From assembly GCF_000152985.1 (NCBI RefSeq), contig NZ_CH672395.1:2548461-2612460 (forward strand): DNA of 64,000 nucleotides, written 5' to 3'. The translations under genes were made by a program, and so were the position numbers. Under the pieces are notes generated by a model. That model did not search any database. It saw nothing but the letters and a program-made list of their open reading frames with translations, and had not been told where the DNA came from. The stretch is from Leeuwenhoekiella blandensis MED217 (GTDB lineage Bacteria; Bacteroidota; Bacteroidia; Flavobacteriales; Flavobacteriaceae). This document shows, in pieces, positions 18,012 through 27,593 of the stretch; position 1 is the stretch's first letter; each line of letters opens with the position of its first letter.

Positions 18012-20558
18012 ATGGATGATAATTTTTCACCCCGAGTTAAAGATGTAATTGCCTATAGTAAAGAAGAAGCTTTACGTTTGGGCCACGATTTTATAGGAAC
18101 CGAACATTTAATGTTAGGCCTTCTACGTGACGGAAGCGGTAAAGCGATCGAAATTCTTCAGGCGCTAGATGTAGACCTTAGCCATTTAAGGCGCAAGGTA
18201 GAAATTTTGAGTCCGGCGAATCCGGGATCAGGAATTTCCAGCAATGAGAAGAAAAACCTACATCTTACCAGACAAGCCGAGCGTGCTTTAAAAACAACTT
18301 TTTTAGAAGCAAAACTTTTTCAAAGTTCTTCTATTAACACAGCGCATCTTTTACTTTGTGTTTTACGCAATGAGAACGATCCTACGACCAAATTGCTCAA
18401 TAAACTCAAAGTAGATTATGACAATGTAAAAGATCAATTCAAACTTATGATGACTAGTGATGACGATTATATAGAGCCAATAAAAAGTGAATCGTTTAGC
18501 GAAGATGATAGTACTGCAGATTCGTCTAAAGAAAATCCTTTTAATGCTCCGGGAAATAAATCAAACAAAAAATCGAAAACTCCAGTTCTAGACAACTTCG
18601 GGCGCGATCTTACCGCACTTGCCGAAGATGATAAACTAGATCCTGTAGTGGGACGAGAAAAAGAAATCGAGCGTGTTTCTCAAATTTTGAGTAGACGTAA
18701 GAAAAACAATCCGCTACTTATCGGTGAGCCGGGTGTTGGTAAATCTGCCATTGCCGAAGGTCTTGCTTTGCGAATTGTTAAGCGAAAAGTATCACGTATT
18801 CTTTTTGACAAGCGTGTTGTGACGCTGGATCTTGCAAGCTTAGTTGCAGGAACCAAATATCGCGGTCAGTTTGAAGAGCGTATGAAAGCAGTGATGAATG
18901 AATTAGAGAAAAATTCAGACATTATTTTATTCATTGATGAAATTCATACTATTGTTGGTGCAGGTGGTGCAACAGGATCGCTTGATGCGAGCAATATGTT
19001 TAAACCTGCTTTGGCACGTGGCGAAATTCAATGCATTGGAGCAACAACGCTAGACGAGTATAGACAATACATTGAGAAAGATGGTGCGCTTGAGCGTCGT
19101 TTTCAAAAGGTGATTGTTGAGCCTACGAATATTGAGGAAACCATAGAAATCCTGAATAACATTAAGGATAAATATGAAGATCATCATAATGTATCCTATA
19201 CCGACGAGGCGATAAAAGCTTGTGTTACGCTTACTAATAGATATATGACAGATCGCTTTCTTCCGGACAAAGCTATTGATGCTTTGGATGAGGCAGGATC
19301 GCGGGTGCATATTGTGAATATTGATGTTCCGAAGAAAATTCTTGATTTAGAACGCCAATTAGAAGAAGTACGTGAGCGTAAAAATTCTGTAGTTAAAAAA
19401 CAGAAATACGAAGAAGCTGCAAAACTGCGCGATGATGAGAAGAATCTTGAAAAAGAACTGGCTGTAGCACAGCAAAACTGGGAAGAAGATTCTAAACAGC
19501 ATAAAGAAACAGTGACCGAAGATAACGTTGCTGATGTGGTTTCTATGATGTCTGGAATTCCGGTAAACCGAATTGCAAAAACAGAAAGTAATAAACTTGC
19601 TGAGTTGCCTAAGTCTATTAAATCAAAAGTAATTGGTCAAGATGAAGCGGTTGCTAAAGTGGCAAAAGCTATTCAGCGAAACCGAGCCGGTTTAAAAGAC
19701 CCGCATAAACCCATAGGTTCTTTTATTTTCTTAGGCCAGACAGGTGTAGGTAAAACGCAACTTGCAAAAATTCTAGCTACTGAATTGTTTGACAACGAAG
19801 ATTCTTTAGTACGAATCGATATGAGTGAGTATATGGAAAAATTTGCTATATCTCGCTTAATCGGTGCACCTCCGGGATACGTGGGTTATGAAGAAGGTGG
19901 TCAGCTTACTGAAAAAGTACGTAGAAAACCATATTCTGTAATTCTACTTGACGAAATTGAGAAGGCACATCCTGACGTATTCAATATGTTGTTACAAGTA
20001 CTTGATGATGGTTATATCACAGATTCTTTAGGTCGTAAAATCGATTTTAGAAACACTGTAATTATTATGACTTCAAACATAGGTGCTCGTAAACTTAAAG
20101 ACTTTGGTCAAGGTGTAGGTTTTGGTACTGCAGCGCGTAAAGAACAAGCTGAAGAGAATGCTAAAGGTGTAATCCAACAAGCGCTCAAAAAGGCATTTGC
20201 TCCAGAATTCTTAAATCGTGTTGATGATGTAATCGTATTTAATGCGCTAGATCGTAAAGAAATACATAAAATCATCGATATCGAGCTTAAAAAGCTTTAT
20301 CAGCGCATAGAAACTTTAGGATATCACTTGACTTTAAGTGATAAAGCAAAAGACTTTATTAGCGATAAAGGTTTTGATAAAGAATATGGTGCTCGACCTT
20401 TAAAGCGTGCCATTCAAAAGTATATTGAAGATGCACTTGCTGAAGAGATTATCTCCTCCAAAATAACCGAAGGTGATCGCATTTTTATGGATCTTGAAGA
20501 CGATAAAGAAGAGTTGACTATAAAAATTGAGAAGACTGAGAATTCTGCTCAGTCTTAA
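18012..20558 (+). CDS. clpC: ATP-dependent Clp protease ATP-binding subunit ClpC
   Basis: ClpC is a class I Hsp100 unfoldase that feeds substrates to ClpP and disaggregates proteins. Residues 1-145 form the Clp N repeat domain. The first AAA+ module has Walker A GEPGVGKS near residue 238. A UVR-like coiled middle segment (KYEEAAKLRDDEKNLEKEL) lies near 460. The second module has GQTGVGKT near 575 and Walker B VILLDEIEKAHPDVFN near 645. The product is 848 residues, as expected for ClpC. The upstream region has two TAnnTTTG-like sequences (17874-17881 and 17924-17931) without a well-spaced TTG. A strong hairpin follows at 20577-20615. Confidence 0.95.
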   Translation: MDDNFSPRVKDVIAYSKEEALRLGHDFIGTEHLMLGLLRDGSGKAIEILQALDVDLSHLRRKVEILSPANPGSGISSNEKKNLHLTRQAERALKTTFLEAKLFQSSSINTAHLLLCVLRNENDPTTKLLNKLKVDYDNVKDQFKLMMTSDDDYIEPIKSESFSEDDSTADSSKENPFNAPGNKSNKKSKTPVLDNFGRDLTALAEDDKLDPVVGREKEIERVSQILSRRKKNNPLLIGEPGVGKSAIAEGLALRIVKRKVSRILFDKRVVTLDLASLVAGTKYRGQFEERMKAVMNELEKNSDIILFIDEIHTIVGAGGATGSLDASNMFKPALARGEIQCIGATTLDEYRQYIEKDGALERRFQKVIVEPTNIEETIEILNNIKDKYEDHHNVSYTDEAIKACVTLTNRYMTDRFLPDKAIDALDEAGSRVHIVNIDVPKKILDLERQLEEVRERKNSVVKKQKYEEAAKLRDDEKNLEKELAVAQQNWEEDSKQHKETVTEDNVADVVSMMSGIPVNRIAKTESNKLAELPKSIKSKVIGQDEAVAKVAKAIQRNRAGLKDPHKPIGSFIFLGQTGVGKTQLAKILATELFDNEDSLVRIDMSEYMEKFAISRLIGAPPGYVGYEEGGQLTEKVRRKPYSVILLDEIEKAHPDVFNMLLQVLDDGYITDSLGRKIDFRNTVIIMTSNIGARKLKDFGQGVGFGTAARKEQAEENAKGVIQQALKKAFAPEFLNRVDDVIVFNALDRKEIHKIIDIELKKLYQRIETLGYHLTLSDKAKDFISDKGFDKEYGARPLKRAIQKYIEDALAEEIISSKITEGDRIFMDLEDDKEELTIKIEKTENSAQS

Positions 20559-20576
20559 GACTGTCAATCGCTCATT

Positions 20577-20615
20577 AAACCTAAAAAGTCGCCAACTTGG
20601 CGACTTTTTAGGTTT
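20577..20615 (+). terminator. Intrinsic terminator after clpC
   Basis: A near-perfect palindrome built on AAACCTAAAAAGTCGCCAA and its complement, with a T-rich 3' arm, lies 19 bases after the clpC stop. It is symmetrical and could work in either direction. Confidence 0.85.
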
Positions 20616-20668
20616 AATACACTTATAATCACTACATTCCCATAAACAAACTTTAACGGTGATTGGAG

Positions 20669-21046
20669 ATGATAGAGCTCAGTGTAGGTACCCTTCATTT
20701 TGAAGGTCAAATTGCGATAGGTAAAATGCGTCCTGAAATTTCAATTGATGAGTCTGCAGCTCAAGAAATATACGAGGCCTGCGTTCAGCATTACAGAGAC
20801 GAACCCTATGCCTATATTTCTATAAGAGATAATTCCTATAGTGTAAACCCACTTATCTACATCAATTTATCAAAGAAAAAGAATTTCAGTGCTATGGCCG
20901 TTGTGACCCAAAGCCCATTAGGAATTTCAAGTGTACAAATTGAGCGCATATTTTTCAAGAAACCTTTTAAGGCATTCAAAAATTTCACCGAAGCTAGAGA
21001 CTGGGCATTAGAGATCTTAATCGAAGAACTAAAAAATGGTGCTTAA
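20669..21046 (+). CDS. Conserved hypothetical protein with a STAS-like outline
   Basis: This is a 125-residue cytoplasmic protein without signal peptide or membrane segment, and I do not recognise it with certainty. Its pattern of short beta strands and helices, with YAYISIRDNSYSVNPLIYI in the middle and a helical C-terminus ARDWALEILIEEL, resembles small SpoIIAA/STAS-like domains of Bacteroidota. A TTG at 20663 would add two residues; the ATG at 20669 is preferred. It stands alone between two terminators, and the second overlaps its last codons. It is probably expressed from its own promoter. Confidence 0.65.
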   Translation: MIELSVGTLHFEGQIAIGKMRPEISIDESAAQEIYEACVQHYRDEPYAYISIRDNSYSVNPLIYINLSKKKNFSAMAVVTQSPLGISSVQIERIFFKKPFKAFKNFTEARDWALEILIEELKNGA

Positions 21047-21060
21047 AAGCACCATTTTTT
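21031..21060. terminator. Bidirectional terminator overlapping the 3' end of a gene
   Basis: AAAAAATGGTGCTT (21031-21044) pairs perfectly with AAGCACCATTTTTT (21047-21060). The stem includes the last codons and stop of the forward gene, and lies 8 bases before the stop of the convergent reverse gene. Confidence 0.88.
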
Positions 21061-21067
21061 AGTTTTA

Positions 21068-21376
21068 TTAGTTATTAATTTTAATAGGAATTGTTTTCAA
21101 CTTACGCTCTGATTGAGGTTTTAGAAGAAAGGTATAAGCCCACATCAACGTAAATGAAGGAATGACATCTGTAAACGGTAAAATCTCTTCTACAAAAACT
21201 AAAATTGAGGCAAATTTGCCTTTTCTTCCAGGATACATCTTAGTCATCTGCTTAGCCGCCACGGGAGCCCAAGCTAAATCTAAAAAAGGCCCAATTACCG
21301 GGATCGCCATGGTGAGCATTCCAACTGCATCAAAAAATAAGCCTTTTAAAAGTAAATTATAATTTAAGGTCTTCAT
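21068..21376 (-). CDS. Small hypothetical membrane protein
   Basis: This is a 102-residue protein with two hydrophobic stretches, FFDAVGMLTMAIPVIGPFLD near residues 14-33 and an amphipathic, hydrophobic segment near 55-87. The C-terminus is basic. No named family is recognised. It is convergent with the preceding gene and ends at the shared terminator. It lies 41 bases downstream of the folE stop on the same strand, so it may be the last gene of an msrA-folE transcript. A helper or accessory membrane role is possible, but nothing in the sequence shows it. Confidence 0.6.
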   Translation of the reverse strand: MKTLNYNLLLKGLFFDAVGMLTMAIPVIGPFLDLAWAPVAAKQMTKMYPGRKGKFASILVFVEEILPFTDVIPSFTLMWAYTFLLKPQSERKLKTIPIKINN

Positions 21377-21417
21377 CGTTTAAATTTTACTTTTAATAGA
21401 GCAAATAACTTGCCAAA

Positions 21418-22017
21418 CTATCCCAAATCAGAACCTATGAGTTTTAAAAACTCATTGCGCGTTTCATTATGTTCAAATTGCCCTCTAAACCCTGAGGTTG
21501 TAGTTGTTGAATTTTGTTTTTGAACTCCGCGCATCATCATACACATATGTGAAGCTTCGATCACTACCGCGACTCCTTGTGGTTTGAGTGTATTATTGAT
21601 ACATTCTAAAATATCATGGGTCAAACGCTCTTGTACCTGCAATCTTCTAGAAAATACATCAACAACGCGAGGAAGTTTGCTTAAACCTACGATATGACCG
21701 TCTGGTATATAAGCGATATGTGCTTTTCCAAAAAATGGTAGTAAGTGGTGCTCACACAGAGAATATAATTCAATGTTTTTAACGATTACCATTTCTCTGT
21801 AATCTTCTTTAAACATAGCTCCTTTGAGAATCTCACTTGCATCCATGTCATAACCGCTGGTTAAATACATCATTGCCTTAGCAGCGCGCTCCGGAGTTTT
21901 TACGATACCTTCACGGGTTACATCTTCGCCCAGATCTGTGATAATCGCCTTATAGCGATCTTTCACGTCTTCTTTGACATCGATATTATACTCTTCAAAT
22001 TGTCTGTATGGAGCCAT
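21418..22017 (-). CDS. folE: GTP cyclohydrolase I
   Basis: FolE converts GTP to 7,8-dihydroneopterin triphosphate, the first step of folate, and of queuosine in many bacteria. The 199-residue protein shows the zinc-binding residues Cys88 and His91 in [20 protein letters not shown] and the third ligand Cys159 in [12 protein letters not shown]. The GTP-binding QVQERLT motif lies near 128. Length is typical. It lies 15 bases downstream of msrA on the same strand, so the two are likely cotranscribed. Confidence 0.97.
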   Translation of the reverse strand: MAPYRQFEEYNIDVKEDVKDRYKAIITDLGEDVTREGIVKTPERAAKAMMYLTSGYDMDASEILKGAMFKEDYREMVIVKNIELYSLCEHHLLPFFGKAHIAYIPDGHIVGLSKLPRVVDVFSRRLQVQERLTHDILECINNTLKPQGVAVVIEASHMCMMMRGVQKQNSTTTTSGFRGQFEHNETRNEFLKLIGSDLG

Positions 22018-22032
22018 AAATATAGGTTTTGA

Positions 22033-22584
22033 TTAAAGATACACCTCTTGCAATTTATCTTGGTATAGCTTCTTTATTTTGTTGACTTTAGGATTTATTA
22101 TAAACTGACAATACCCTTGCTCAGTATGATTATTATAGAACGAATGATGCTCTTCTTCAGCGTTATAAAATGGTTTTTCCGGTGTCACTTCGGTGACAAT
22201 ATTAGACTCAAAAACCTGTTGTTCTTCTAAGTAAGCAATATACTGCTCTGCAAGTTGCCGCTGTTCTTCGGTATGGTAAAAAATCGCACTTCGATATTGT
22301 GTTCCCACATCATTGCCTTGACGATTTAATGTAGTTGGATCGTGTGTAGTAAAAAACACCTGCAGCAAATCCTTATAAGAAATGATTTCAGGGTTAAAAT
22401 CAAACTGAATTCCTTCTGCGTGTCCCGTTCTTCCTTGACATACCTCGCGATACGGTGGATTTTTAATCGTCCCACCGGTATAACCACTCATCACATTGTA
22501 AACTCCTTTAAACCGCTGAAACACGGCTTCTGTACACCAGAAGCATCCGTTGGCAAAAGTGGCTTTTTCTAATTTTTCATTCAT
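22033..22584 (-). CDS. msrA: Peptide-methionine (S)-S-oxide reductase
   Basis: MsrA reduces methionine-S-sulfoxide in proteins. The catalytic motif GCFWC is at residues 13-17 (Cys14 nucleophile). Other family sequences are VMSGYTGG, EGIQFDFNP, THDPTT and GTQYRSAIFY. The C-terminus after YCQFIINPKVNKIKKLY has no resolving cysteine pair, so resolution probably uses Cys17 or an external thiol. The protein is 183 residues and has no signal peptide, so it is cytoplasmic. It is the first gene of a run with folE. A CAAATTTA (reverse TAAATTTG) at 22592-22599 could be its -7 element, but no spaced CAA is seen. Confidence 0.95.
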   Translation of the reverse strand: MNEKLEKATFANGCFWCTEAVFQRFKGVYNVMSGYTGGTIKNPPYREVCQGRTGHAEGIQFDFNPEIISYKDLLQVFFTTHDPTTLNRQGNDVGTQYRSAIFYHTEEQRQLAEQYIAYLEEQQVFESNIVTEVTPEKPFYNAEEEHHSFYNNHTEQGYCQFIINPKVNKIKKLYQDKLQEVYL

Positions 22585-22710
22585 AGCTTAGCAAATTTAT
22601 AATCTGAATCTTAACTCAGATACTGTTTAACCTTTTGTTAATACATTTAGACAAATCATTAAACAAAAAACAAATAGCACACGTGAAGACGCAAATCTTT
22701 TACACTGTAG

Positions 22711-22718
22711 TATCTTTG
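22711..22718 (+). promoter_or_regulatory. Candidate -7 promoter element before lolD-like gene
   Basis: TATCTTTG matches TAnnTTTG and lies about 100 bases upstream of the ABC ATPase gene. No TTG is present at the usual distance, so support is partial. Confidence 0.35.
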
Positions 22719-22818
22719 AAACCTATTGCTGAAATATCTGAGATTATTAAACAGTAAAAGGCAGCATACTAGTCGAAAACATACCGGCTAGCTTACATTT
22801 AATTGCATTGCATATATT

Positions 22819-23481
22819 ATGATTAAAGCTGAAAATATTTATAAATCCTATGGAGATGTCCAAGTCTTGAAAGGTGTTGATCTTGAAATTAAAGATGGCG
22901 AAGTAGTTTCGGTCGTGGGTGCAAGTGGCGCCGGAAAAACCACACTCCTTCAAATTTTAGGTACACTAGATTACGCCGATAAAAACAAAGCGACTAATCT
23001 TTTCATCAACGATACTCAAATCGCAGACCTTAACGAAAAAGAGCTGAGTAAATTTCGCAACTTAAATATTGGATTTATTTTTCAGTTTCATCAACTTCTG
23101 CCAGAATTTACAGCATTAGAGAATGTATGTATTCCGGCGTATATTGCTAAAAAAAGTAAAGAAGAAGCCGAAGCAAAGGCAAAAGAACTTTTAGATTTTT
23201 TAGGCCTTGGTCATCGTATAAATCATAAGCCCGGCGCACTTTCAGGAGGTGAACAACAACGTGTTGCTGTCGCGCGTTCGCTAATCAATGAACCCGCATT
23301 AATTCTCGCCGATGAGCCTTCAGGAAATCTCGATAGTGAGTCTGCAGAGAATCTGCACCAATTATTTTTTAAGCTTCGTGACACCTATAATCAAACCTTT
23401 GTAATTGTTACACATAATGAAGATCTAGCAACAATGGCAGATCGTAAACTCACCATGATAGATGGCAAAATCATCTCTTAG
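22819..23481 (+). CDS. ABC transporter ATP-binding protein, LolD/MacB type
   Basis: The 220-residue protein is an ATPase of the lipoprotein-release/MacB type. Walker A GASGAGKT is at residues 34-41, the Q-loop region is [16 protein letters not shown], the signature LSGGEQQR is near 141 and Walker B is [14 protein letters not shown]. In Gram-negatives this type extracts lipoproteins (LolCDE) or drives MacB-like transport. No permease is adjacent, but a MacB/FtsX-like permease is encoded at 34246-35487. The next gene overlaps its 3' end by 20 bases. LolD is the likeliest identity but MacB-like function cannot be excluded. Confidence 0.88.
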   Translation: MIKAENIYKSYGDVQVLKGVDLEIKDGEVVSVVGASGAGKTTLLQILGTLDYADKNKATNLFINDTQIADLNEKELSKFRNLNIGFIFQFHQLLPEFTALENVCIPAYIAKKSKEEAEAKAKELLDFLGLGHRINHKPGALSGGEQQRVAVARSLINEPALILADEPSGNLDSESAENLHQLFFKLRDTYNQTFVIVTHNEDLATMADRKLTMIDGKIIS

Positions 23482-24253
23482 ACTAAAAAAAAGCGAACTC
23501 AAAGAATTTTTAGATGAAAAGGCTGCGCTCTATGAAAGTCCAAAGTTTATAGGCACAGATCCTATTCAGATTCCGCATCAATTCAGTAAAAAAGAAGATA
23601 TTGAGATCATAGGCTTTTTGGTTGCTACTATCGCCTGGGGTAACCGCAAAAGCATCATTAAAAATGGTAATCAACTCGTAGCATTACTTGAAAATGCTCC
23701 ATTTGATTTTGTGATGAATCATACCGAAAGTGATCTCGAACGTGTATTGCCTTTCGTGCATCGAACGTTTAATGGTACAGATCTGATGACATTTATTAAG
23801 GCCTTACGTCATATCTACACAAATTATGAAGGTATTGAAGCGGTCTTTAATAGCTATGCTTTGAATAATGAACTGCAAACTGCAATTCATCATTTTAAAA
23901 AGCACTTTTTTGAAGTCGAACATTTACCACGCACACAGAAACACGTGAGCGATCCACTGAAAAAATCAGCTGCTAAGCGTATCAATATGTACCTAAGATG
24001 GATGGTAAGACCTAATGCAGCAGGGGTTGACTTTGGAATATGGCCATCACTAAAACCTGCGCTACTCTCCTGCCCTTTAGATGTACATTCTGGTCGTGTA
24101 GCAAGACAATTAGGTTTGTTAAAACGCAAGCAGAATGATGCTATCGCTTTGGCCGAACTGGATAAACAATTAAGAAAATTAGACCCACAAGATCCTGTAA
24201 AATATGATTTTGCACTATTTGGACTCAGTGCTTTTGAGAAGGATCTATTTTAA
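23462..24253 (+). CDS. TIGR02757 family protein (DUF2400)
   Basis: This 263-residue protein is similar to a conserved family distributed in Bacteroidota and some other phyla (TIGR02757/DUF2400). Diagnostic sequence includes [23 protein letters not shown] and RMVRP-like [18 protein letters not shown], then [23 protein letters not shown]. Its helical organisation recalls HhH-GPD DNA glycosylases, but I see no confirmed catalytic Asp/Lys pair. Its ATG lies inside the last codons of the ABC ATPase gene (20-base overlap), so the two are translationally coupled. Function is unknown. Confidence 0.85.
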   Translation: MAKSSLRLKKSELKEFLDEKAALYESPKFIGTDPIQIPHQFSKKEDIEIIGFLVATIAWGNRKSIIKNGNQLVALLENAPFDFVMNHTESDLERVLPFVHRTFNGTDLMTFIKALRHIYTNYEGIEAVFNSYALNNELQTAIHHFKKHFFEVEHLPRTQKHVSDPLKKSAAKRINMYLRWMVRPNAAGVDFGIWPSLKPALLSCPLDVHSGRVARQLGLLKRKQNDAIALAELDKQLRKLDPQDPVKYDFALFGLSAFEKDLF

Positions 24254-24361
24254 AGCAAAATGCCAAATCAAGTTTTTTCCTGAGCTTCTATTTTTAATCT
24301 TTACCGAAAAAAAGTAGGACTACTTATAAGGTCAAATTACTATATTTACTTTCTGGAAAAG

Positions 24362-25609
24362 ATGATAAAAATAGACGAAAAAAAACGGCAAGAGGCTGTA
24401 GATTCTTACAAGTTAGTAGGAACCCTACCCGAAAAAAGTTACGATAACATTACTCAGATTGCATCTTTCATCTGCGGTACTCCCATTGCATTGATTACAA
24501 TGCTTGACTACAACCGTAATTTTCTAAAATCGCATTACGGAGTTCCTTTTAATGAATCTCCTCGTGAAATTTCGTTTTGTACACACGCTATTCAAACACA
24601 TGATCCTATTTTTATTATTCCAGATGCGCGGGAAGATGAGCGTTTTAAAAACAACCCACTCGTTACCGGTGACACTAAAGCGATTTTTTATGCGGGCGTT
24701 CCTCTGGTGGATAAAGGTGGACACGCTTTAGGTACCTTATGTGTTTTTGACCACGAGCCACGTGAATTGGATGAAAATCAAATAAGCACACTTATCGCGC
24801 TCGCACATCAAGTAGTCAATCTGTTTGAATTGCGTCGTCAGAATATTGAAAATAAAGCTTTACAGGAGAACCTTTTAAAAAAGAACAGCTTACTTAAAGA
24901 ATTTGCCGGAGTCGTTTCGCACGATATGAAAATGCCGCTAGCAAATATCATCACAACAACAGATATCTTAAAAGCTAAATATAAAGAGCTTCTAGACGAA
25001 AAAGGCTTAGACTACCTTAATTACTTAAAAAGTTCTTCCTTTTCTTTAAGCGAATACATCAGCGGTATTTTGCAGCATTACGAGAGTGACAATCTCACGA
25101 TTGATCAGCGAGAATCATTTGACATACACGATCTTCTTGAAGAGATCGAAGATGTACTCAATCACGATTATAAAACAGTCATCAATCTACCCGAAGCCAA
25201 CCACGTTATCTCATGCAATCGCTTGGCCTTACATCAAATTTTCATCAATTTATTAGGCAACAGCATCAAATATAATGACAAAGAAGAACCTGTAATTACT
25301 GTCACTTTTGATGAAAATGAAGAATTTTACCTTTTTGAAATCATCGATAACGGAATCGGGATTCCAAAAGATAAGATCAATAAAATTTTTGACCTTTTTT
25401 CTATTGTAGCTTCCAAAGACAAAAACGGAAATCGTGGTAATGGTATCGGTCTTTCTACAGTTAAAAAATTGGTTGCTAATCTAGGTGGAAGCATAAGCGT
25501 CACTTCTGAAGAAGGCAAAGGAAGCACCTTTAAATTCACCGCTAGAAAAAGTGACATCCCAACACTCATTAGCGGTCCGGAAGTTGATACCTCAGATTTG
25601 CAAAAATAA
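24362..25609 (+). CDS. GAF-domain sensor histidine kinase
   Basis: This 415-residue soluble kinase has no membrane segment. A GAF domain covers about residues 20-160 (AGVPLVDKGGHALGTLCVFD). The HisKA region follows, with phospho-acceptor His187 in FAGVVSHDMKMPLANI. The HATPase domain has the N-box HQIFINLLGNSIKYN, G1 DNGIGIP and G2 GNGIGLSTVKKL. It senses a cytoplasmic signal and would phosphorylate a response regulator, but none is adjacent. It follows the DUF2400 gene after 108 bases and has no obvious terminator before it. Candidate partners elsewhere cannot be chosen from this sequence. Confidence 0.92.
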   Translation: MIKIDEKKRQEAVDSYKLVGTLPEKSYDNITQIASFICGTPIALITMLDYNRNFLKSHYGVPFNESPREISFCTHAIQTHDPIFIIPDAREDERFKNNPLVTGDTKAIFYAGVPLVDKGGHALGTLCVFDHEPRELDENQISTLIALAHQVVNLFELRRQNIENKALQENLLKKNSLLKEFAGVVSHDMKMPLANIITTTDILKAKYKELLDEKGLDYLNYLKSSSFSLSEYISGILQHYESDNLTIDQRESFDIHDLLEEIEDVLNHDYKTVINLPEANHVISCNRLALHQIFINLLGNSIKYNDKEEPVITVTFDENEEFYLFEIIDNGIGIPKDKINKIFDLFSIVASKDKNGNRGNGIGLSTVKKLVANLGGSISVTSEEGKGSTFKFTARKSDIPTLISGPEVDTSDLQK

Positions 25610-25685
25610 ATTGAAATAAGCTTAAAATTGCAATTCAATAATTCTGAAAACTTGTACTTTCGTTAAGACCGAAACGTAGTTGTTT

Positions 25686-27593
25686 ATGCTGTTTAAAAAT
25701 CCAGAAATTCTTTACGCCCTTTTCCTTCTGGTAATTCCTATTTTAATTCATTTATTTCAGCTAAGACGCTTCAAAAAAACGCCTTTTACAAACGTTGCCT
25801 TTCTTGAAACTGTAATTCAAAATACGCGTAAAAGCAGCTCGTTAAAAAAATGGTTAATCCTCGCTACGCGCCTACTCGCGATCGCGTGCCTCGTCATTGC
25901 CTTTGCAGGCCCTTATATTCCTGCAACTAATCTTGCGCTTCAGTCTCGAGAAACCCTGATCTTTATTGATAATTCGTTCAGTATGCAAGCCACCGGTAAG
26001 AAAGGTGATTTACTTACCGAAGCGAAACAAGATGTGTTGGCCAACCTTTCTAAAGATGAAAATTATACCATAGCAACTTGGGATGATGTATTGCGAGATT
26101 TTAATCCCGTCGCAGACCGCAACGAACTTCTAGAGCTAGACTTTGCTGCGACCTCGAGTACACCACAAAATTTGCTTTTAAAACTCAACAACCTTTTTTC
26201 AAATACCCAAACAGCAAAGCAACTTTTATTGATTTCCGATTTTCAAGACGCTGAATGGAGTGCTGTTACTGACAGTACCGAAAATGCACTGTACCTCGTA
26301 AAATTGGTTCCAACTTCGTTAGAAAATTACGCGTTGGATAGTATCAGTTTACAGCGTGCAGGTAACAATTATGACCTTGAGGTTTTTGTAAAAAGCAACC
26401 AAAAGACAACGACAGATATACCGGTTTCTCTCTTTAATAAAAACGAACTTATTGCTAAAGGATCTGCTAAGTTTGAAGATAGTTATCAAGCCATAATCAA
26501 TTTTCAAATAGACTCCGATGAAGCTGTTGAAGGAAGGTTAAGTATTACAGATCCTCATCTAAAATTTGACAACAACTTTTATTTCAGTATTAATAAAACA
26601 GAACCGCTGAAGGTTTTAGCTATTTCCAATGCAAGTGATGCATTTTTACAGCGTTTGTATCAAAGTGAAGAATTTCAGTATACCGGAGTAGCAGAAAACC
26701 AACTGGATTATAGCTTACTTTCTGATCAGAATTTGATCATTTTAAATGAGCCTAAAACAATTCCGCAGGCGTTAATCAATTTATTACAACAACACACACA
26801 AGACGGCGGAACATTGATTTTAATTCCAAACACTTCGATTAATCCTAGCGCCTATAACAAGCTACTCAACACCTTTGGTCTAAGTGGCTTTAAAAATTTA
26901 GAGGCAACTCCACAACGCATCTCCACAATAAATTTTGACCATCCACTTTATAAAAATGTATTCACAGGCAGGTCTACCAATTTGCAAACACATCAGGTAG
27001 AAGGCTATTTTCCGTTAGAGACTTCAGATGCGATTTTGAGCTTAGAAAATAAGCGTCCGTTTTTAGCTGAAAGCAACAAACTCTTTGTATTTACGAGTAG
27101 CTTATCATTAACAAACAGCAATTTTATTAATGGTCAACTTATCGTGCCTACATTCGACAAGATCGCTTTAGAAGCGCTTCAACTACCTCAAACACACTAT
27201 ACGATCAACAGCAAGAATACGTTTGAGTTTAGCACTTCACTACCACAGGATGCCGTTTTAACACTAGAGAAAAACGGAAATTCTTTAATCCCTATGCAAC
27301 AAAGACAGGGGCAGAAAATAAGCATTTCTACGCAAGACGGCATCGTAGAAGATGGGCTTTATGCTCTAAAATCGAAACAAGACACACTAGCCGTTGTGGC
27401 GTTTAATTATGCGCGTGCTGAAAGCGTATTAACCGAAAACGCTGCTCTTGTATCTACAGAAAATACAACAATCCCTAATCTTTTTAATAAGCTAGAACAA
27501 GACACAAATCTTAATTTACTTTACAAATGGTTTGTTATTTTTGCTCTGCTTGCATTTCTTGCCGAAATGCTCATACTAAAACTGTTTAAATGA
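25686..27593 (+). CDS. BatA-type VWA-domain membrane protein
   Basis: This 635-residue protein begins with an N-terminal membrane region (MLFKNPEILYALFLLVIPIL) followed by HLFQLRRFKKTPFTNVAFL, the signature of BatA N-terminal domains. A second hydrophobic segment lies near 57-76, and a final one near 613-632. The von Willebrand A MIDAS motif DxSxS is Asp95-Asn-Ser97-Phe-Ser99. The remainder is periplasmic. BatA-type proteins belong to the aerotolerance operon of Bacteroidota, but no MoxR gene is next to this copy. A TTG at 25680 is an alternative start. It overlaps the next gene by 4 bases. Confidence 0.88.
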   Translation: MLFKNPEILYALFLLVIPILIHLFQLRRFKKTPFTNVAFLETVIQNTRKSSSLKKWLILATRLLAIACLVIAFAGPYIPATNLALQSRETLIFIDNSFSMQATGKKGDLLTEAKQDVLANLSKDENYTIATWDDVLRDFNPVADRNELLELDFAATSSTPQNLLLKLNNLFSNTQTAKQLLLISDFQDAEWSAVTDSTENALYLVKLVPTSLENYALDSISLQRAGNNYDLEVFVKSNQKTTTDIPVSLFNKNELIAKGSAKFEDSYQAIINFQIDSDEAVEGRLSITDPHLKFDNNFYFSINKTEPLKVLAISNASDAFLQRLYQSEEFQYTGVAENQLDYSLLSDQNLIILNEPKTIPQALINLLQQHTQDGGTLILIPNTSINPSAYNKLLNTFGLSGFKNLEATPQRISTINFDHPLYKNVFTGRSTNLQTHQVEGYFPLETSDAILSLENKRPFLAESNKLFVFTSSLSLTNSNFINGQLIVPTFDKIALEALQLPQTHYTINSKNTFEFSTSLPQDAVLTLEKNGNSLIPMQQRQGQKISISTQDGIVEDGLYALKSKQDTLAVVAFNYARAESVLTENAALVSTENTTIPNLFNKLEQDTNLNLLYKWFVIFALLAFLAEMLILKLFK